Positions 23,658 to 32,478 of a stretch of 64,000 bases of DNA are shown in pieces. How positions within the stretch are numbered: the stretch's first letter is position 1; each line of letters starts with the position of its first letter. The position numbers and the translations under genes were made by a program. Below the pieces are notes generated by a model. That model saw nothing but the letters and a program-made list of their open reading frames with translations. It was not told where the DNA came from and did not search any database. Origin of the DNA: CAYRWR01 sp964428015 (lineage in GTDB: Bacteria; Spirochaetota; Brevinematia; Brevinematales; CAYRWR01); the NCBI GenBank assembly GCA_964428015.1, contig CAYRWR010000014.1:9499-73498 (forward strand). The letters are read 5' to 3'.

Positions 23658-26291
23658 ATGCTGGATATATCTGCCTTTCAGGACAGTCTGGATAAACTGG
23701 GCACAGACATGGATAAAAAAGATCTGATACGTAACCTTAAAGAAATGGAAAAATCTGCTCTGGAACAAATCCGGACCGATAATTTAGCTCCCTGGACTAA
23801 AAGAAAAGGGCGTGATATCAGTCACCTCTTATCTGCGGTTAAAGATGCAGTGATATTAAAAGTCATTGAATTTGTGGGAGGAGTCCCTCAGGGAATTTCC
23901 GTATTGGCAGTGGGAGGATATGGCAGAGACGAGATGTCCCCCTATTCCGATATTGATATTCTGGTGATACATGAACCCCGGGTGGACCCTAAAAAATTTG
24001 CCAATGCTTTATTTTATATCCTTTGGGACCTGGATTACAAACTGGGAAATAGTGTCCGGACTGTTAAAAATATTATCGAACACAGCAAAGAGGACATTAC
24101 ACTTTTGACCGCTCTTTTCGAGACCCGGCTACTGGCCGGTACGGAAAAGCTCAGAAATGAAATGTATAAAGACCTCTATAAGGCTCTCAACTCACGTAAA
24201 GAGTCCTATATCAGAGAAAAGCTGGTAGAATTTCATGAAATTTCAAAAAAGACCGCTTATGCCGTTTTGCTCAAAGAGCCCAATCTTAAAGAAAATCCAG
24301 GCGGTTTGCGCAGTGTACATCTTTCCCGCTGGGCATATTTCGCCTTTTTCGGTGAAGGAGGTATGGAACCTCTAAAAAAACTGCTTCCCTCTATTCTTTA
24401 TAAAAAATTGGCTACAGCCTATGACTATATCCTATATATACGAAATATGCTGCATTTTATCCACCGGCGCAAAGAAGACACTCTTTTTATAGATTATCAC
24501 CAGGAAGTGGCTTCACACCTGGGACTCAAAGGCGATGATTACCAGAAAGTCATGCGAATGATGCACAAAATCTACAACAAAGCAATGGATATTTTTCTGA
24601 TATCATCCCACGCTCTGGATCTGATTTACTTCAACCAAAAAAAAGGGTTCAAAAAAAAACTCACTGAACATACTTATCTTCAGGACAATGAACTTTTTGT
24701 CCAGCAGGATAAACCGCTATCCATCATGGAAGCCCTGGACCTGATACAGTTGTGCACCGAAAATCAATATTTGTATTCATATACCCTGATTGATTACCTG
24801 AGAAGATGTGCTAATATTATAAAGCCTGAGGATAGAAAATCCCGTGAAATATTCAACCGTTTTTTGGATATCATCTCCCTGCCCAACGGTTATGAAGCCC
24901 TGAATCTCATGAAACTTTCTAACTTTCTGTATAAATACATCAAATATTTCGGCAGGATCCGGCATTTTATAATCTATAACCCTTTTCATAAATTTACGGT
25001 GGATGAACACAGCCTGGAAGCAATCTGGGCTCTGGAACGCCTCACTACACACGACTATAACAGTTTTGACAGAGAAAAAGTCAGAGATCTCATCCCCCTG
25101 GCCGAAAAACACAAGGAAGCTCTATGGATAGTCAAACTGGCACTTCTCTTTCATGACATAGGTAAAGCCTGGCCCGGTGAACATACCAGAAATGGAGTAG
25201 AGATTGCTGACCTGATATTTGAAGATTTTCCGGTGAGTTTCCGTTACCGTTCACTGATCAAATTTCTGATCAAGAATCACCTGCTGCTCACCCATATTAC
25301 CCGCCGCAGCGATATCCAGAGCCAGGAAGTGATCCTGGACCTGGTTGAAAAATTTACCGTGACACCCTATCCTCAGGAATACCTGGATTATCTGTACCTG
25401 CTGACCTATTCCGATGTACTGGCAACTAATCCCACTAATTATACCGGCTATGTAGCCGCGCTATTGCGTCAGCTCTATAACAGGACCCGTGAAGTGCTTT
25501 CCAATCGGGAAGCATTGATCAGTGACAAAGATTATATGGAAAAGATCATCAGTGAAGCAAAAAATCTGTCACAGACCGACGGTATCGAAGATTTTATCCA
25601 ATCTCTGGGAATACGTTATGCCTCAGTAAACACAGCAGAAGAAATTATAAAAGACTATCTGCAGATCCAGAAATGCAGGCAGGGTAATGTCAGTATATCA
25701 GTTTCCAATTTTAATGAAGTACTGCAGGTGAAAATCTTCAGCCCTGACCGGCTGGGACTATTTGCACAGCTGGCTGGAATCCTTCTGATAAACGGTGCCA
25801 ATATTATCAGGGCTAATATTTATACTTATCAGGACAGCGCCTTTGACGTGTTTTTTATCAATGACATCTTCGGTGCCAACCTTACCCGTGAAAATATGCA
25901 GGCCGAACTGGATTCCTGGGTCAACCGGGTCCAGGAATCGGTTCTGAAATTTCTGGAAGATGACCCATTGTTAAAAGAAAGGGTAAAGAGCCTGAGAGAC
26001 CGGGTCAAACCTCTGCCGGATATTTTCCTGACAGAAGGGGCAGTGAATATCACTCACCGGGAAGGCCATGAATACCTGTTGGGTGTGAGCGGTTCTGACC
26101 GTCCTGGTCTGTTGTTTGATGTATGCCGCTACCTGAGCACCCATGCCATGACCATACGTTCCGCTATCATCGATACCATCGGATGGCATATCAAAGACGT
26201 TTTTGTGGTAGATACCGGCAGATCTTTAAGTGAACAGGACTGGGAAGAGCACCGAAATGAACTATTGAAACTACTGAACCAGAAAATTTAA
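23658..26291 (+). CDS. glnD: PII uridylyltransferase/uridylyl-removing enzyme GlnD
   Basis: 877 residues, close to E. coli (about 890). This bifunctional nitrogen sensor modifies and demodifies PII. Order: nucleotidyltransferase domain with GGYGRDEMSPYSDIDILV near 80, the GlnD_UR_UTase region with NLKENPGGLRSV near 215, an HD domain with LLFHDIGKAWPGEHT near 500 for uridylyl removal, and two C-terminal ACT domains (about 690-760 and 800-875) that bind glutamine. All catalytic signatures are present. No glnB or glnA is in the window, so its partner is elsewhere. Its stop overlaps the convergent parvulin gene by 4 bp. Confidence 0.92.
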   Translation: MLDISAFQDSLDKLGTDMDKKDLIRNLKEMEKSALEQIRTDNLAPWTKRKGRDISHLLSAVKDAVILKVIEFVGGVPQGISVLAVGGYGRDEMSPYSDIDILVIHEPRVDPKKFANALFYILWDLDYKLGNSVRTVKNIIEHSKEDITLLTALFETRLLAGTEKLRNEMYKDLYKALNSRKESYIREKLVEFHEISKKTAYAVLLKEPNLKENPGGLRSVHLSRWAYFAFFGEGGMEPLKKLLPSILYKKLATAYDYILYIRNMLHFIHRRKEDTLFIDYHQEVASHLGLKGDDYQKVMRMMHKIYNKAMDIFLISSHALDLIYFNQKKGFKKKLTEHTYLQDNELFVQQDKPLSIMEALDLIQLCTENQYLYSYTLIDYLRRCANIIKPEDRKSREIFNRFLDIISLPNGYEALNLMKLSNFLYKYIKYFGRIRHFIIYNPFHKFTVDEHSLEAIWALERLTTHDYNSFDREKVRDLIPLAEKHKEALWIVKLALLFHDIGKAWPGEHTRNGVEIADLIFEDFPVSFRYRSLIKFLIKNHLLLTHITRRSDIQSQEVILDLVEKFTVTPYPQEYLDYLYLLTYSDVLATNPTNYTGYVAALLRQLYNRTREVLSNREALISDKDYMEKIISEAKNLSQTDGIEDFIQSLGIRYASVNTAEEIIKDYLQIQKCRQGNVSISVSNFNEVLQVKIFSPDRLGLFAQLAGILLINGANIIRANIYTYQDSAFDVFFINDIFGANLTRENMQAELDSWVNRVQESVLKFLEDDPLLKERVKSLRDRVKPLPDIFLTEGAVNITHREGHEYLLGVSGSDRPGLLFDVCRYLSTHAMTIRSAIIDTIGWHIKDVFVVDTGRSLSEQDWEEHRNELLKLLNQKI

Positions 26292-26563
26292 CGCTCACCG
26301 GTCTTCTTGATAATATGATAGCCGAATTGGGTGCGTATGACCTGAGATACCAGGCCAGAGGATTTTCTTTTTACAGCTTCTTCGAATTCCCTGACCATTT
26401 TTCCGGGACCAAACCAGCCCAAATCTCCGCCCTTACTTTTAGAAGGACAGGTTGAAAATTCACGGGCCAGTTCTGAAAAACTCGCACCTTTTTTAATGCG
26501 TTTGAGAAGGTCTTCCGCCAGGGCTTTATCTTTAACCAGTATATGGCTGGCTTTCCATTCCAT
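26288..26563 (-). CDS. ppiC: Parvulin-type peptidyl-prolyl isomerase (PpiC-like)
   Basis: 91 residues, a free single rotamase domain like E. coli PpiC (93). It begins with the beta strand ASHILVK, has the GASFSELAREFSTCPS and GGDLGWFGPGKM signature segments, and ends with TQFGYHIIK. There is no signal peptide, so it is cytoplasmic and speeds proline isomerisation during folding. It lies 9 bp after the kinase-like gene and is probably co-transcribed with it, using GGAGA as ribosome binding site. A link to that signalling pair is only positional. Confidence 0.9.
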   Translation of the reverse strand: MEWKASHILVKDKALAEDLLKRIKKGASFSELAREFSTCPSKSKGGDLGWFGPGKMVREFEEAVKRKSSGLVSQVIRTQFGYHIIKKTGER

Positions 26564-26572
26564 CTCTGTCTC

Positions 26573-28318
26573 CTAGGTACTTAATAAATGTAAAATAAAT
26601 GTTGCTCCCTTACCCGGTTCACTGACCAGATCAAGCTTGCCATGGTAGTAAGTCATGAAACTCCTTACCATATATAAACCTAAACCGGCTCCACTCTCGT
26701 TTAATGCCCGAGTGGAGTCAGACCGGTAAAATTGTTCAAAAATCAGTTCCTGTTCATCCAATGGAATACCGGGTCCATCATCTTTAATCCTGAGTTCCAG
26801 GTATTCCCCTTTCATACTTCCGGTTACTTCCACCTTTCCTTCAGGATGATTATAGAGGATAGCATTGCCTATCAACTCATCTAATATAGCCCGTATAATA
26901 GTCTCATTACCGGGATAATGACTGAATTCTTCACACAGCTTGGTTTTTATTTTAATCTTTTTACGTTCCAATTCACTGTGATATTTATGCAGTAGGCTCT
27001 CAATGACATGATTAAAATCTATGGGTGTGGCGGTAAGATCATCTACTTCCTTTTCCATCTCCACCAGGTTTAGGACTCTTTGCACGGTTTCCGTTAGTTT
27101 ACGGGTTATTCCCCTGGAATCTTTGATATTTTTGGCACAGGACTCGCACTGGCATTGTTCTATTCGGGTTAATTTATTATCCAATTCCTGACAGGGAGCC
27201 ATAATATGCTGAGATAGACGGCTGATAAATTCATTTTTCAAATTGATTAAACGCAGTAACTCCCAATTTTGCTTTCTGACTTTTTTATATAGATTGGCAT
27301 TATTAAGTGAAATGACCGCCTGCAGGGCAAATATCTCCGCAGTAAACTGGTCACGGCTGTAAAATGTCTTATCCGGCCCGTTTTTAGCCGCATACAGCAC
27401 TCCCATAACCGTATCCTGCTGCATCAGAGGTACAGCAATAATATTCACTTCTTTCCTGGACTTGCCTCCGGATACAGTGTGGTTGAGGAGCATCTGGGAA
27501 AGGCAGGTATCTTTGCATTTGTGTACCAATTCCATTTCAGCCTGAAAAGCCGGTTTTTCCAAATCTTCCGGTTTTACTTTCCAGGTGGAAATAGGTACAA
27601 GTCTGGAATCACGCAGCCAGAAGATTCCGGAGCGGTCTGCTTCCAGACTTTGAGCCAGGGAGGTAACAATCCTGTGCATCAATTCTTCTTCATCCAGAAT
27701 AGCTGAAATTCCCCTATTGATTTCCAGTACCCGCAATAGATCCTGGTCCCGGTGCTTCAGCTCCACACTGGAGAGATTAGATACTTTTTCCCGGGCCAGG
27801 AGTTCCTGGTCAGCGCCCTGTCGTTCCGATCTGGCTAGACCGTGTATCCTTTCATGAGCCTCAATAGTTTTATAAGCATCTTCTATTTCCCGGGCAGAGA
27901 GACTTTCCACGATTTCATGCGCCTGAATGATGCGTTCGGCGTCTATCCTTTCCCGCGACATCATCCCCTGCACCACTTCCTGGGCCTCAATAATGCGCCG
28001 GGCTTCATCAATCTCCTGAGCAGAGAGCTGCTCTACCAATTCGTGGGCATGAATGATCTTCTCGGCATGAATCCTTTCCTGGGTCATCAGATTTTGAAGA
28101 ATTTCCTGGGCCTGAATGACACTGTCAGCGTCTTTTAATTCCCTTTCAGACAGTGTCTTGAGGTTTTCATAGGCTTCTGTTAGTCTTTCCAGATGAACTA
28201 TGTAATCATCCCGGGAGCGTATACTGTCCTGTAGATTATGGGTATATTCCAGCAGTTCTTCCCGGCTGAGTTTGTCCAGTGCTTTCTCAGGTTGAGGAGT
28301 CAGACTTTTTTTTGCCAT
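26573..28318 (-). CDS. Cytoplasmic histidine-kinase-like protein with 21-residue repeats and GAF domain
   Basis: 581 residues without membrane segments. Residues 47-193 are seven helical units of 21 residues (pattern A-x-E-xxxx-L-xxx-E-xxx-A), three heptads each, suggesting a continuous coiled coil. A GAF-like domain follows (about 195-345), then a dimerisation helix pair and HATPase_c (about 450-581) with ELIGNAILYN, DDGPGIP and GAGLGLYMV. In the H-box, FISRLSQHIMAP aligns with the usual F-x-x-x-x-S-H-E-L-R-T-P so that the phosphorylated His is Gln370, with a His next to it. ATP binding looks intact, but autophosphorylation is doubtful. It is paralogous to the upstream gene. Confidence 0.85.
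   Translation of the reverse strand: MAKKSLTPQPEKALDKLSREELLEYTHNLQDSIRSRDDYIVHLERLTEAYENLKTLSERELKDADSVIQAQEILQNLMTQERIHAEKIIHAHELVEQLSAQEIDEARRIIEAQEVVQGMMSRERIDAERIIQAHEIVESLSAREIEDAYKTIEAHERIHGLARSERQGADQELLAREKVSNLSSVELKHRDQDLLRVLEINRGISAILDEEELMHRIVTSLAQSLEADRSGIFWLRDSRLVPISTWKVKPEDLEKPAFQAEMELVHKCKDTCLSQMLLNHTVSGGKSRKEVNIIAVPLMQQDTVMGVLYAAKNGPDKTFYSRDQFTAEIFALQAVISLNNANLYKKVRKQNWELLRLINLKNEFISRLSQHIMAPCQELDNKLTRIEQCQCESCAKNIKDSRGITRKLTETVQRVLNLVEMEKEVDDLTATPIDFNHVIESLLHKYHSELERKKIKIKTKLCEEFSHYPGNETIIRAILDELIGNAILYNHPEGKVEVTGSMKGEYLELRIKDDGPGIPLDEQELIFEQFYRSDSTRALNESGAGLGLYMVRSFMTYYHGKLDLVSEPGKGATFILHLLST
27740..28180 (-). repeat. Seven 63-bp coding repeats (21-residue coiled-coil units)
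   Basis: Residues 47-193 of the downstream kinase-like protein. Units two to six begin IQAQE, IHAHE, IEAQE, IQAHE and IEAHE at exact 21-residue spacing. The first and seventh are degenerate. Confidence 0.85.
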
Positions 28319-28330
28319 TGTCTTGCCCTT

Positions 28331-29908
28331 TTAATGCAAAAGGAAGGTCAGCGTAAAAGTCGACCCTCTGCCGAAATCACTTTCCACTTTTATCTCACCA
28401 CCATAATAGCGTAAAAAATTCCTGACCATGAAAAGTCCCAGTCCGGCACCTTTTTCATTCAGTGTCGGTGAATCCTGGGTACGGTAAAACTGTTCGAAAA
28501 TCTTTTCCAGATCATCTTTACGTATCCCATTGCCGTTGTCTTTAACTTCCAGTATGAGATGCTCCCGGGATAACCGTCCGTTTATCTCTACCCATCCCCC
28601 CGGTTTATTGTACATGATGGCATTGCCCACCACTTCATCCAGGATAGTCCGGATGATGACACTATTGGCCTGGAAACTACTGAACTCACGGCTGAGATCC
28701 GTCTTGATGGTGATGTTTTTTTCAGAAATTACACCCTGATACTTTTCATTCAGCATTTTTAAAAGTTCAATAAAGTCCACACTTTCTGAAAAGAGGTCAT
28801 CTACTTCACGGGAAAGTTCTTCAAAAGTCAGCATTTTTTCCGCGGCGGTGATAAGGTTAGCTACAGTCTTGCGGGCTGTGACTACCAGCTCCTGCTCATC
28901 GTTATTTAACTGAGGATGCTGATGAAATTTATCCAGAATCTTGGCCAGACGTTCGGCGGGTTGTTTCAGGTAGCGCGAAGTATGAGTGATGAACTGACTG
29001 CGCAGATTGACCAGCTTCAACAGCTCCCCGTTCTGTTCGATGATGCGTTTATAGAGAGCGGCGTTGTGCAGAGAGATAGCTACCTGGAAGGAGTAAATCT
29101 CTGCAATAAACTGATCCTGTCGGTGGAATGTTTCGGTATCAGAAAGTATGTCCACATAGAGGACTCCCCGCCATTCCTCTTTGTAGTACAAGGGCATGAC
29201 CATGATGGAAATATGGCTGGTACCTTTTATATGACTTACTGTTTTCAGTTTGATGATCTGGGTCTTACCGGATTTTTTACAATCTTCAATTACACTGAGT
29301 GGATAAGCAAATTCCTGAGTAGAGAGTATGTCACCCGTCATATTGACAAAACTCTTGGCTAAAAGGAAATCCCCGACCTGCTGCATTAAAAGAGCCCGGT
29401 CGGCATGGACTGTCTTCACCAGATGCTGAACGATATGGCGCAGCAGCTGGTCTTCTTCGAGAATAGAAGAAATGAACTGGTTGACTTCCAGGATATTGAG
29501 CAGGGCTTCATCTTTTTGTCGGAGTTCCTCTTCAGATAGTTGTGAAACATTTTTCAAAGCATAGAGCTGACTAAAGGCATCATGTTTTTCCTGATAACTG
29601 AGTTCCTGGAGCTTTTCGTGAGCCTGGATAGTCTGCTGGGCATCCTGCATTTCTTTGAAGCTGAATTCTTCCAGCTGTTCATGCGCCTGGATGATCTTAT
29701 CCGCTTCCTTTCTCTCCTGGGACATGAGCTCCTGGACGATCTCCTGGGCTTTGATTCGCTGATCGGCATCTTTCAGCTCGGCATCGTAGAGGTCTTTCAG
29801 CTGTTCATAGGCGTCTTTGGTCTTCTCCAGGATATTGATGTAGTCATCTTTTTGCTTCAATTCCTTACGGAGAGCTTCCAGTTCCAGGTCTCTGTCTTTT
29901 TCCGACAT
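28331..29908 (-). CDS. Cytoplasmic histidine-kinase-like protein, paralogue with five 21-residue repeats
   Basis: 525 residues, the upstream member of the tandem pair, 12 bp before its paralogue. Five 21-residue helical units occupy residues 30-134, then a GAF-like domain (about 140-290), a dimerisation region and HATPase_c with EVVGNAIMYN, DNGNGIRKDD and GAGLGLFMV. The H-box FITHTSRYLKQP puts Arg312 where the phospho-acceptor His normally sits. ATP-binding motifs look sound. It may be a pseudokinase, or use another acceptor, perhaps acting as a heterodimer with its neighbour. A strong promoter lies upstream. No response regulator is adjacent. Confidence 0.85.
   Translation of the reverse strand: MSEKDRDLELEALRKELKQKDDYINILEKTKDAYEQLKDLYDAELKDADQRIKAQEIVQELMSQERKEADKIIQAHEQLEEFSFKEMQDAQQTIQAHEKLQELSYQEKHDAFSQLYALKNVSQLSEEELRQKDEALLNILEVNQFISSILEEDQLLRHIVQHLVKTVHADRALLMQQVGDFLLAKSFVNMTGDILSTQEFAYPLSVIEDCKKSGKTQIIKLKTVSHIKGTSHISIMVMPLYYKEEWRGVLYVDILSDTETFHRQDQFIAEIYSFQVAISLHNAALYKRIIEQNGELLKLVNLRSQFITHTSRYLKQPAERLAKILDKFHQHPQLNNDEQELVVTARKTVANLITAAEKMLTFEELSREVDDLFSESVDFIELLKMLNEKYQGVISEKNITIKTDLSREFSSFQANSVIIRTILDEVVGNAIMYNKPGGWVEINGRLSREHLILEVKDNGNGIRKDDLEKIFEQFYRTQDSPTLNEKGAGLGLFMVRNFLRYYGGEIKVESDFGRGSTFTLTFLLH
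29507..29821 (-). repeat. Five 63-bp coding repeats (21-residue coiled-coil units)
   Basis: Residues 30-134 of the upstream kinase-like protein. Units such as IKAQEIVQELMSQERKEAD and IQAHEKLQELSYQEKHDA share the pattern of the paralogue but differ in number (five against seven). Confidence 0.82.
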
Positions 29909-29935
29909 TTTTTTCCCTTACTCTGATATTATCCC

Positions 29936-29964
29936 ATTATATAATACAAGTAAAAGAGGGTCAA
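29936..29964 (-). promoter_or_regulatory. Promoter for the kinase-like pair and ppiC
   Basis: Minus strand: TTGACC, 17-bp spacer, TATAAT, 27 bp before the ATG at 29908. Confidence 0.68.
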
Positions 29965-30000
29965 GCACTATGAGCTATCTGAAAAATTGTCTGAGTATTA

Positions 30001-31098
30001 CTAGACAGAAAATCTCACTATCATAATATCTCCGTCCTTCATGACATAGTCCTTGCCTTCCTGACGAAGCAGTCCTTTGTCGCGGACAGCAGACCAGCTC
30101 CCCTGAGTGACAAAATCCTGATAGGCTACGATCTCACCCCGGATAAACCCGCGCTCCATGTCGGAGTGAATCTTGCCGGCAGCCTGAGGGGCTTTAGTCC
30201 CCCGGGTAATGGTCCAGGCTTTGGATTCTTTTTCTCCCGCGGTAAAAAAGGTAATCAGTCCTAAAAGTTTATACCCTTCCAGAATAAGGGTTTCCAGGCC
30301 GCTCTTATCCTGACCTAATTCCAGGAGAAACTCTTTGGCTTCAGATTCTTCCAGCTCAGATATCTCCTGTTCAATTTTGGCACAGAGTACCACCACATCA
30401 CAATCCAGTTCTTCCGCTTTGGATTTAAGTTTCTGATAATAGGGATTGGATTCATATCCGCTTAGGCCGTCTTCGCTGGTATTTCCCACCAGGAGATACT
30501 CTTTATCAGTGAGCAGCTGTAGCCCTTTGATGATCTTTTTTTCTTCATCAGTCAGGGAAATATTTTTGACCAGCTTGCCTTCTGACAGCCCGTCTTTCAC
30601 CTTGACCAGAGCGCCTACTTCCGCTTCAGCCGCTTTGTCCCCGGAGCGCATGAGCTTCTGTTTTTTACCCAGGTAGTTTTCCACCTGCTCCAGATCCTTG
30701 AGCATCAGTTCCATGTTGATGATATCTACATCTCGGGTGGGGTCTACCTCCCCTATATGGATGATATCGGGATCTTCAAATAAACGGACAACCTGGACTA
30801 TAGCATCCACATTACGTATGTGTGATAGAAACTGGTTACCCAGGCCCTCTCCCTGACTGGCCCCTTTGACCAGGCCGGCAATGTCCACAAACTCTACGGT
30901 TGTGGGGATTATTTTTTTGCTGCTGTTCAGCTCCGCCAGTTTGTAGAGCCTTTCATCCGGTACATTGACTATGCCCACATTGGGGTCGATGGTACAGAAA
31001 GGATAATTGGAGCTGTCCACCCCCGCTTTGGTCAGGGCATTAAAGAGCGTTGATTTACCTACGTTGGGAAGGCCTACTATTCCACAGGAAAAACCCAT
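30001..31098 (-). CDS. ychF: Redox-sensitive ribosome-associated ATPase YchF
   Basis: 365 residues, family length. This universal Obg-family P-loop protein binds the ribosome and prefers ATP. The P loop is GLPNVGKSTLFNAL at 8-21, followed by NYPFCTIDPNVG, the DIAGLVKGASQGEGLGNQFL switch region and a C-terminal TGS domain (GEIVAYQDFV and the final GDIMIVRFSV). The base-recognition loop reads GNTSE, matching the NxxE form that lowers guanine specificity. It has its own promoter and is divergent from the permease gene, about 90 bp downstream by the promoter of the kinase pair. Confidence 0.95.
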   Translation of the reverse strand: MGFSCGIVGLPNVGKSTLFNALTKAGVDSSNYPFCTIDPNVGIVNVPDERLYKLAELNSSKKIIPTTVEFVDIAGLVKGASQGEGLGNQFLSHIRNVDAIVQVVRLFEDPDIIHIGEVDPTRDVDIINMELMLKDLEQVENYLGKKQKLMRSGDKAAEAEVGALVKVKDGLSEGKLVKNISLTDEEKKIIKGLQLLTDKEYLLVGNTSEDGLSGYESNPYYQKLKSKAEELDCDVVVLCAKIEQEISELEESEAKEFLLELGQDKSGLETLILEGYKLLGLITFFTAGEKESKAWTITRGTKAPQAAGKIHSDMERGFIRGEIVAYQDFVTQGSWSAVRDKGLLRQEGKDYVMKDGDIMIVRFSV

Positions 31099-31129
31099 TT
31101 TACTGTCCTCATGTTTATTCAGGAGAAAT

Positions 31130-31158
31130 ATTTTAGCATCTTTTCCCTATCTATGCAA
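31130..31158 (-). promoter_or_regulatory. Promoter for ychF
   Basis: Minus strand: TTGCAT, 17-bp spacer, TAAAAT, 32 bp before the ychF ATG. Confidence 0.52.
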
Positions 31159-31184
31159 TTGCCGGCCGGGACTATAAAAAATAC

Positions 31185-31214
31185 TTAGCCATTTTTACGG
31201 TTTTATCTTATAAT
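31185..31214 (+). promoter_or_regulatory. Candidate promoter for the DMT permease
   Basis: Perfect TATAAT with a poor -35 (TTAGCC, 18-bp spacer). The expected transcript start near 31221 supports the ATG at 31236 over the GTG at 31218. Confidence 0.4.
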
Positions 31215-31235
31215 CCTGTGTCTGGAGGCTCCCGC

Positions 31236-32111
31236 ATGGAGAAAAAGTCATTCAAAGGTGAAAGTCTGATTATTCTGGCAGGCCTATTTTATTCCGTGGA
31301 GAGCATTCTGGTCAAGACGCTGAGCCGGGAATTCAGCGGTATTCAGATCTCTTTCTACCGCTTTATATTTGGTTTGATCTTCAGCCTGCTGGCACTATTT
31401 ATCCTGCGCAAGGAGCTCCGCTTCAGAGAACCCTGGACTCTGACCGGGCGGGCTGTAGCCGGGGTATTGTCCATGATAGCCTATTATCTGGCGGTACAGT
31501 GGGGCAATCCCGCCCGGGCTCTGCTTCTCAACCTCACCTATCCGGTTTTTGCTATGGTGTACGGCTTCTTATTTTTTAAAGAAAAAGCGGGCTGGAAAGA
31601 AATGGTGAGTATGCTGCTCTGCCTGGGTGGTATATTATTGGTATTCTATGACGGCTCCCCGGTCCCCTGGCAGGCCAATTTCTGGGCCCTGGTCTCAGGC
31701 GGGTCTGCCGGTATGGCTGTACATTTTATCCGGAGAGCCAGTCAGGTCAACAACAGCTATATCATCTATATCGTAGTTTGTGTGCTAGGTATACCCGTCT
31801 CCTTATCCGGTTTCTCTACCTGGAAAGCAGTGCAGACTCCAGATGTTCTGTTCTTACTGCTCATTGCCTTTGTGGTGTTTATAGGGCAGATTCTGATGCA
31901 GACCGGATTCCGCTTTATCACCGCGGTACGGGGCAGTATTCTGGGCTATGCCAGCATACCTTTTACCATGCTGCTCAGTCACTTTCTGATTGGAGAGAAT
32001 ATCACGCTGCTCATGGTAGTTGGTGCCCTGCTCATCTTTGCGGCGGTGACTTTTAATACACTCACCCGTTCTATACAACCTGCCCCTCCGGATACAGGCC
32101 CTGGTCACTAG
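31236..32111 (+). CDS. EamA-family (DMT superfamily) permease
   Basis: 291 residues with about ten hydrophobic segments in two EamA repeats (about 10-140 and 150-285). The first starts LIILAGLFYSVESILVK and the second has the QILMQTGFRFITAVRGSILGY pattern typical of the family's closing repeat. These inner-membrane carriers export or import small metabolites, often amino acids; the substrate cannot be told. I use the ATG with GGAGG 7 bp upstream, since the in-frame GTG at 31218 precedes the likely transcript start. It stands alone, divergent from ychF. Confidence 0.85.
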   Translation: MEKKSFKGESLIILAGLFYSVESILVKTLSREFSGIQISFYRFIFGLIFSLLALFILRKELRFREPWTLTGRAVAGVLSMIAYYLAVQWGNPARALLLNLTYPVFAMVYGFLFFKEKAGWKEMVSMLLCLGGILLVFYDGSPVPWQANFWALVSGGSAGMAVHFIRRASQVNNSYIIYIVVCVLGIPVSLSGFSTWKAVQTPDVLFLLLIAFVVFIGQILMQTGFRFITAVRGSILGYASIPFTMLLSHFLIGENITLLMVVGALLIFAAVTFNTLTRSIQPAPPDTGPGH

Positions 32112-32187
32112 TTAGACTATCCTTCCGGCATATTTGCTTTTTTAATATGTTTTCCCTAAGATATGCTATTCAATTGCAGGGAGTCTC

Positions 32188-32478
32188 ATGTCTATCCGAA
32201 TCGAAGGCATCGTCAGCGACGCCGACACCAGCCAGCCCGTTAAAGATATAATAGTCAGACTGATTCATGACCGTACCACCCTTTGTCAGTACCTGACCGG
32301 CAAAGATGGCGCCTATGTAGTGGAGAGTCAGCGTAAAAAACCGGGATTATATGAAATTGAACTGCACTGTTCCGAAACTATGGATGATTATCATGCCAGA
32401 CGTGAAAGTATAGAGATAGACAGTCTGCCCTATCAGAGCCGGCTCGATTTCAGCCTTTTATCTACCCGGAGATTTTAG
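32188..32478 (+). CDS. Small carboxypeptidase-regulatory-like beta-sandwich protein
   Basis: 96 residues. The sequence IEGIVSDADTSQPVKDIIV with the later GKDGAYVVES and GLYEIEL fits one carboxypeptidase-regulatory-like (Ig-like, transthyretin-type) domain. No signal peptide is present, which is unusual because such domains are mostly extracellular; it may be cytoplasmic or a cut-down relic. GGGAG precedes the ATG at good spacing. The gene ends inside the convergent TPR gene, overlapping by 4 bp. Function is unknown. Confidence 0.65.
   Translation: MSIRIEGIVSDADTSQPVKDIIVRLIHDRTTLCQYLTGKDGAYVVESQRKKPGLYEIELHCSETMDDYHARRESIEIDSLPYQSRLDFSLLSTRRF

Noticed and set aside
26573..29908. CRISPR-like periodic repeats in the kinase-like genes
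   Set aside because: The period is in-frame and encodes 21-residue helices with synonymous and non-synonymous variation; there are no spacers or identical direct repeats.
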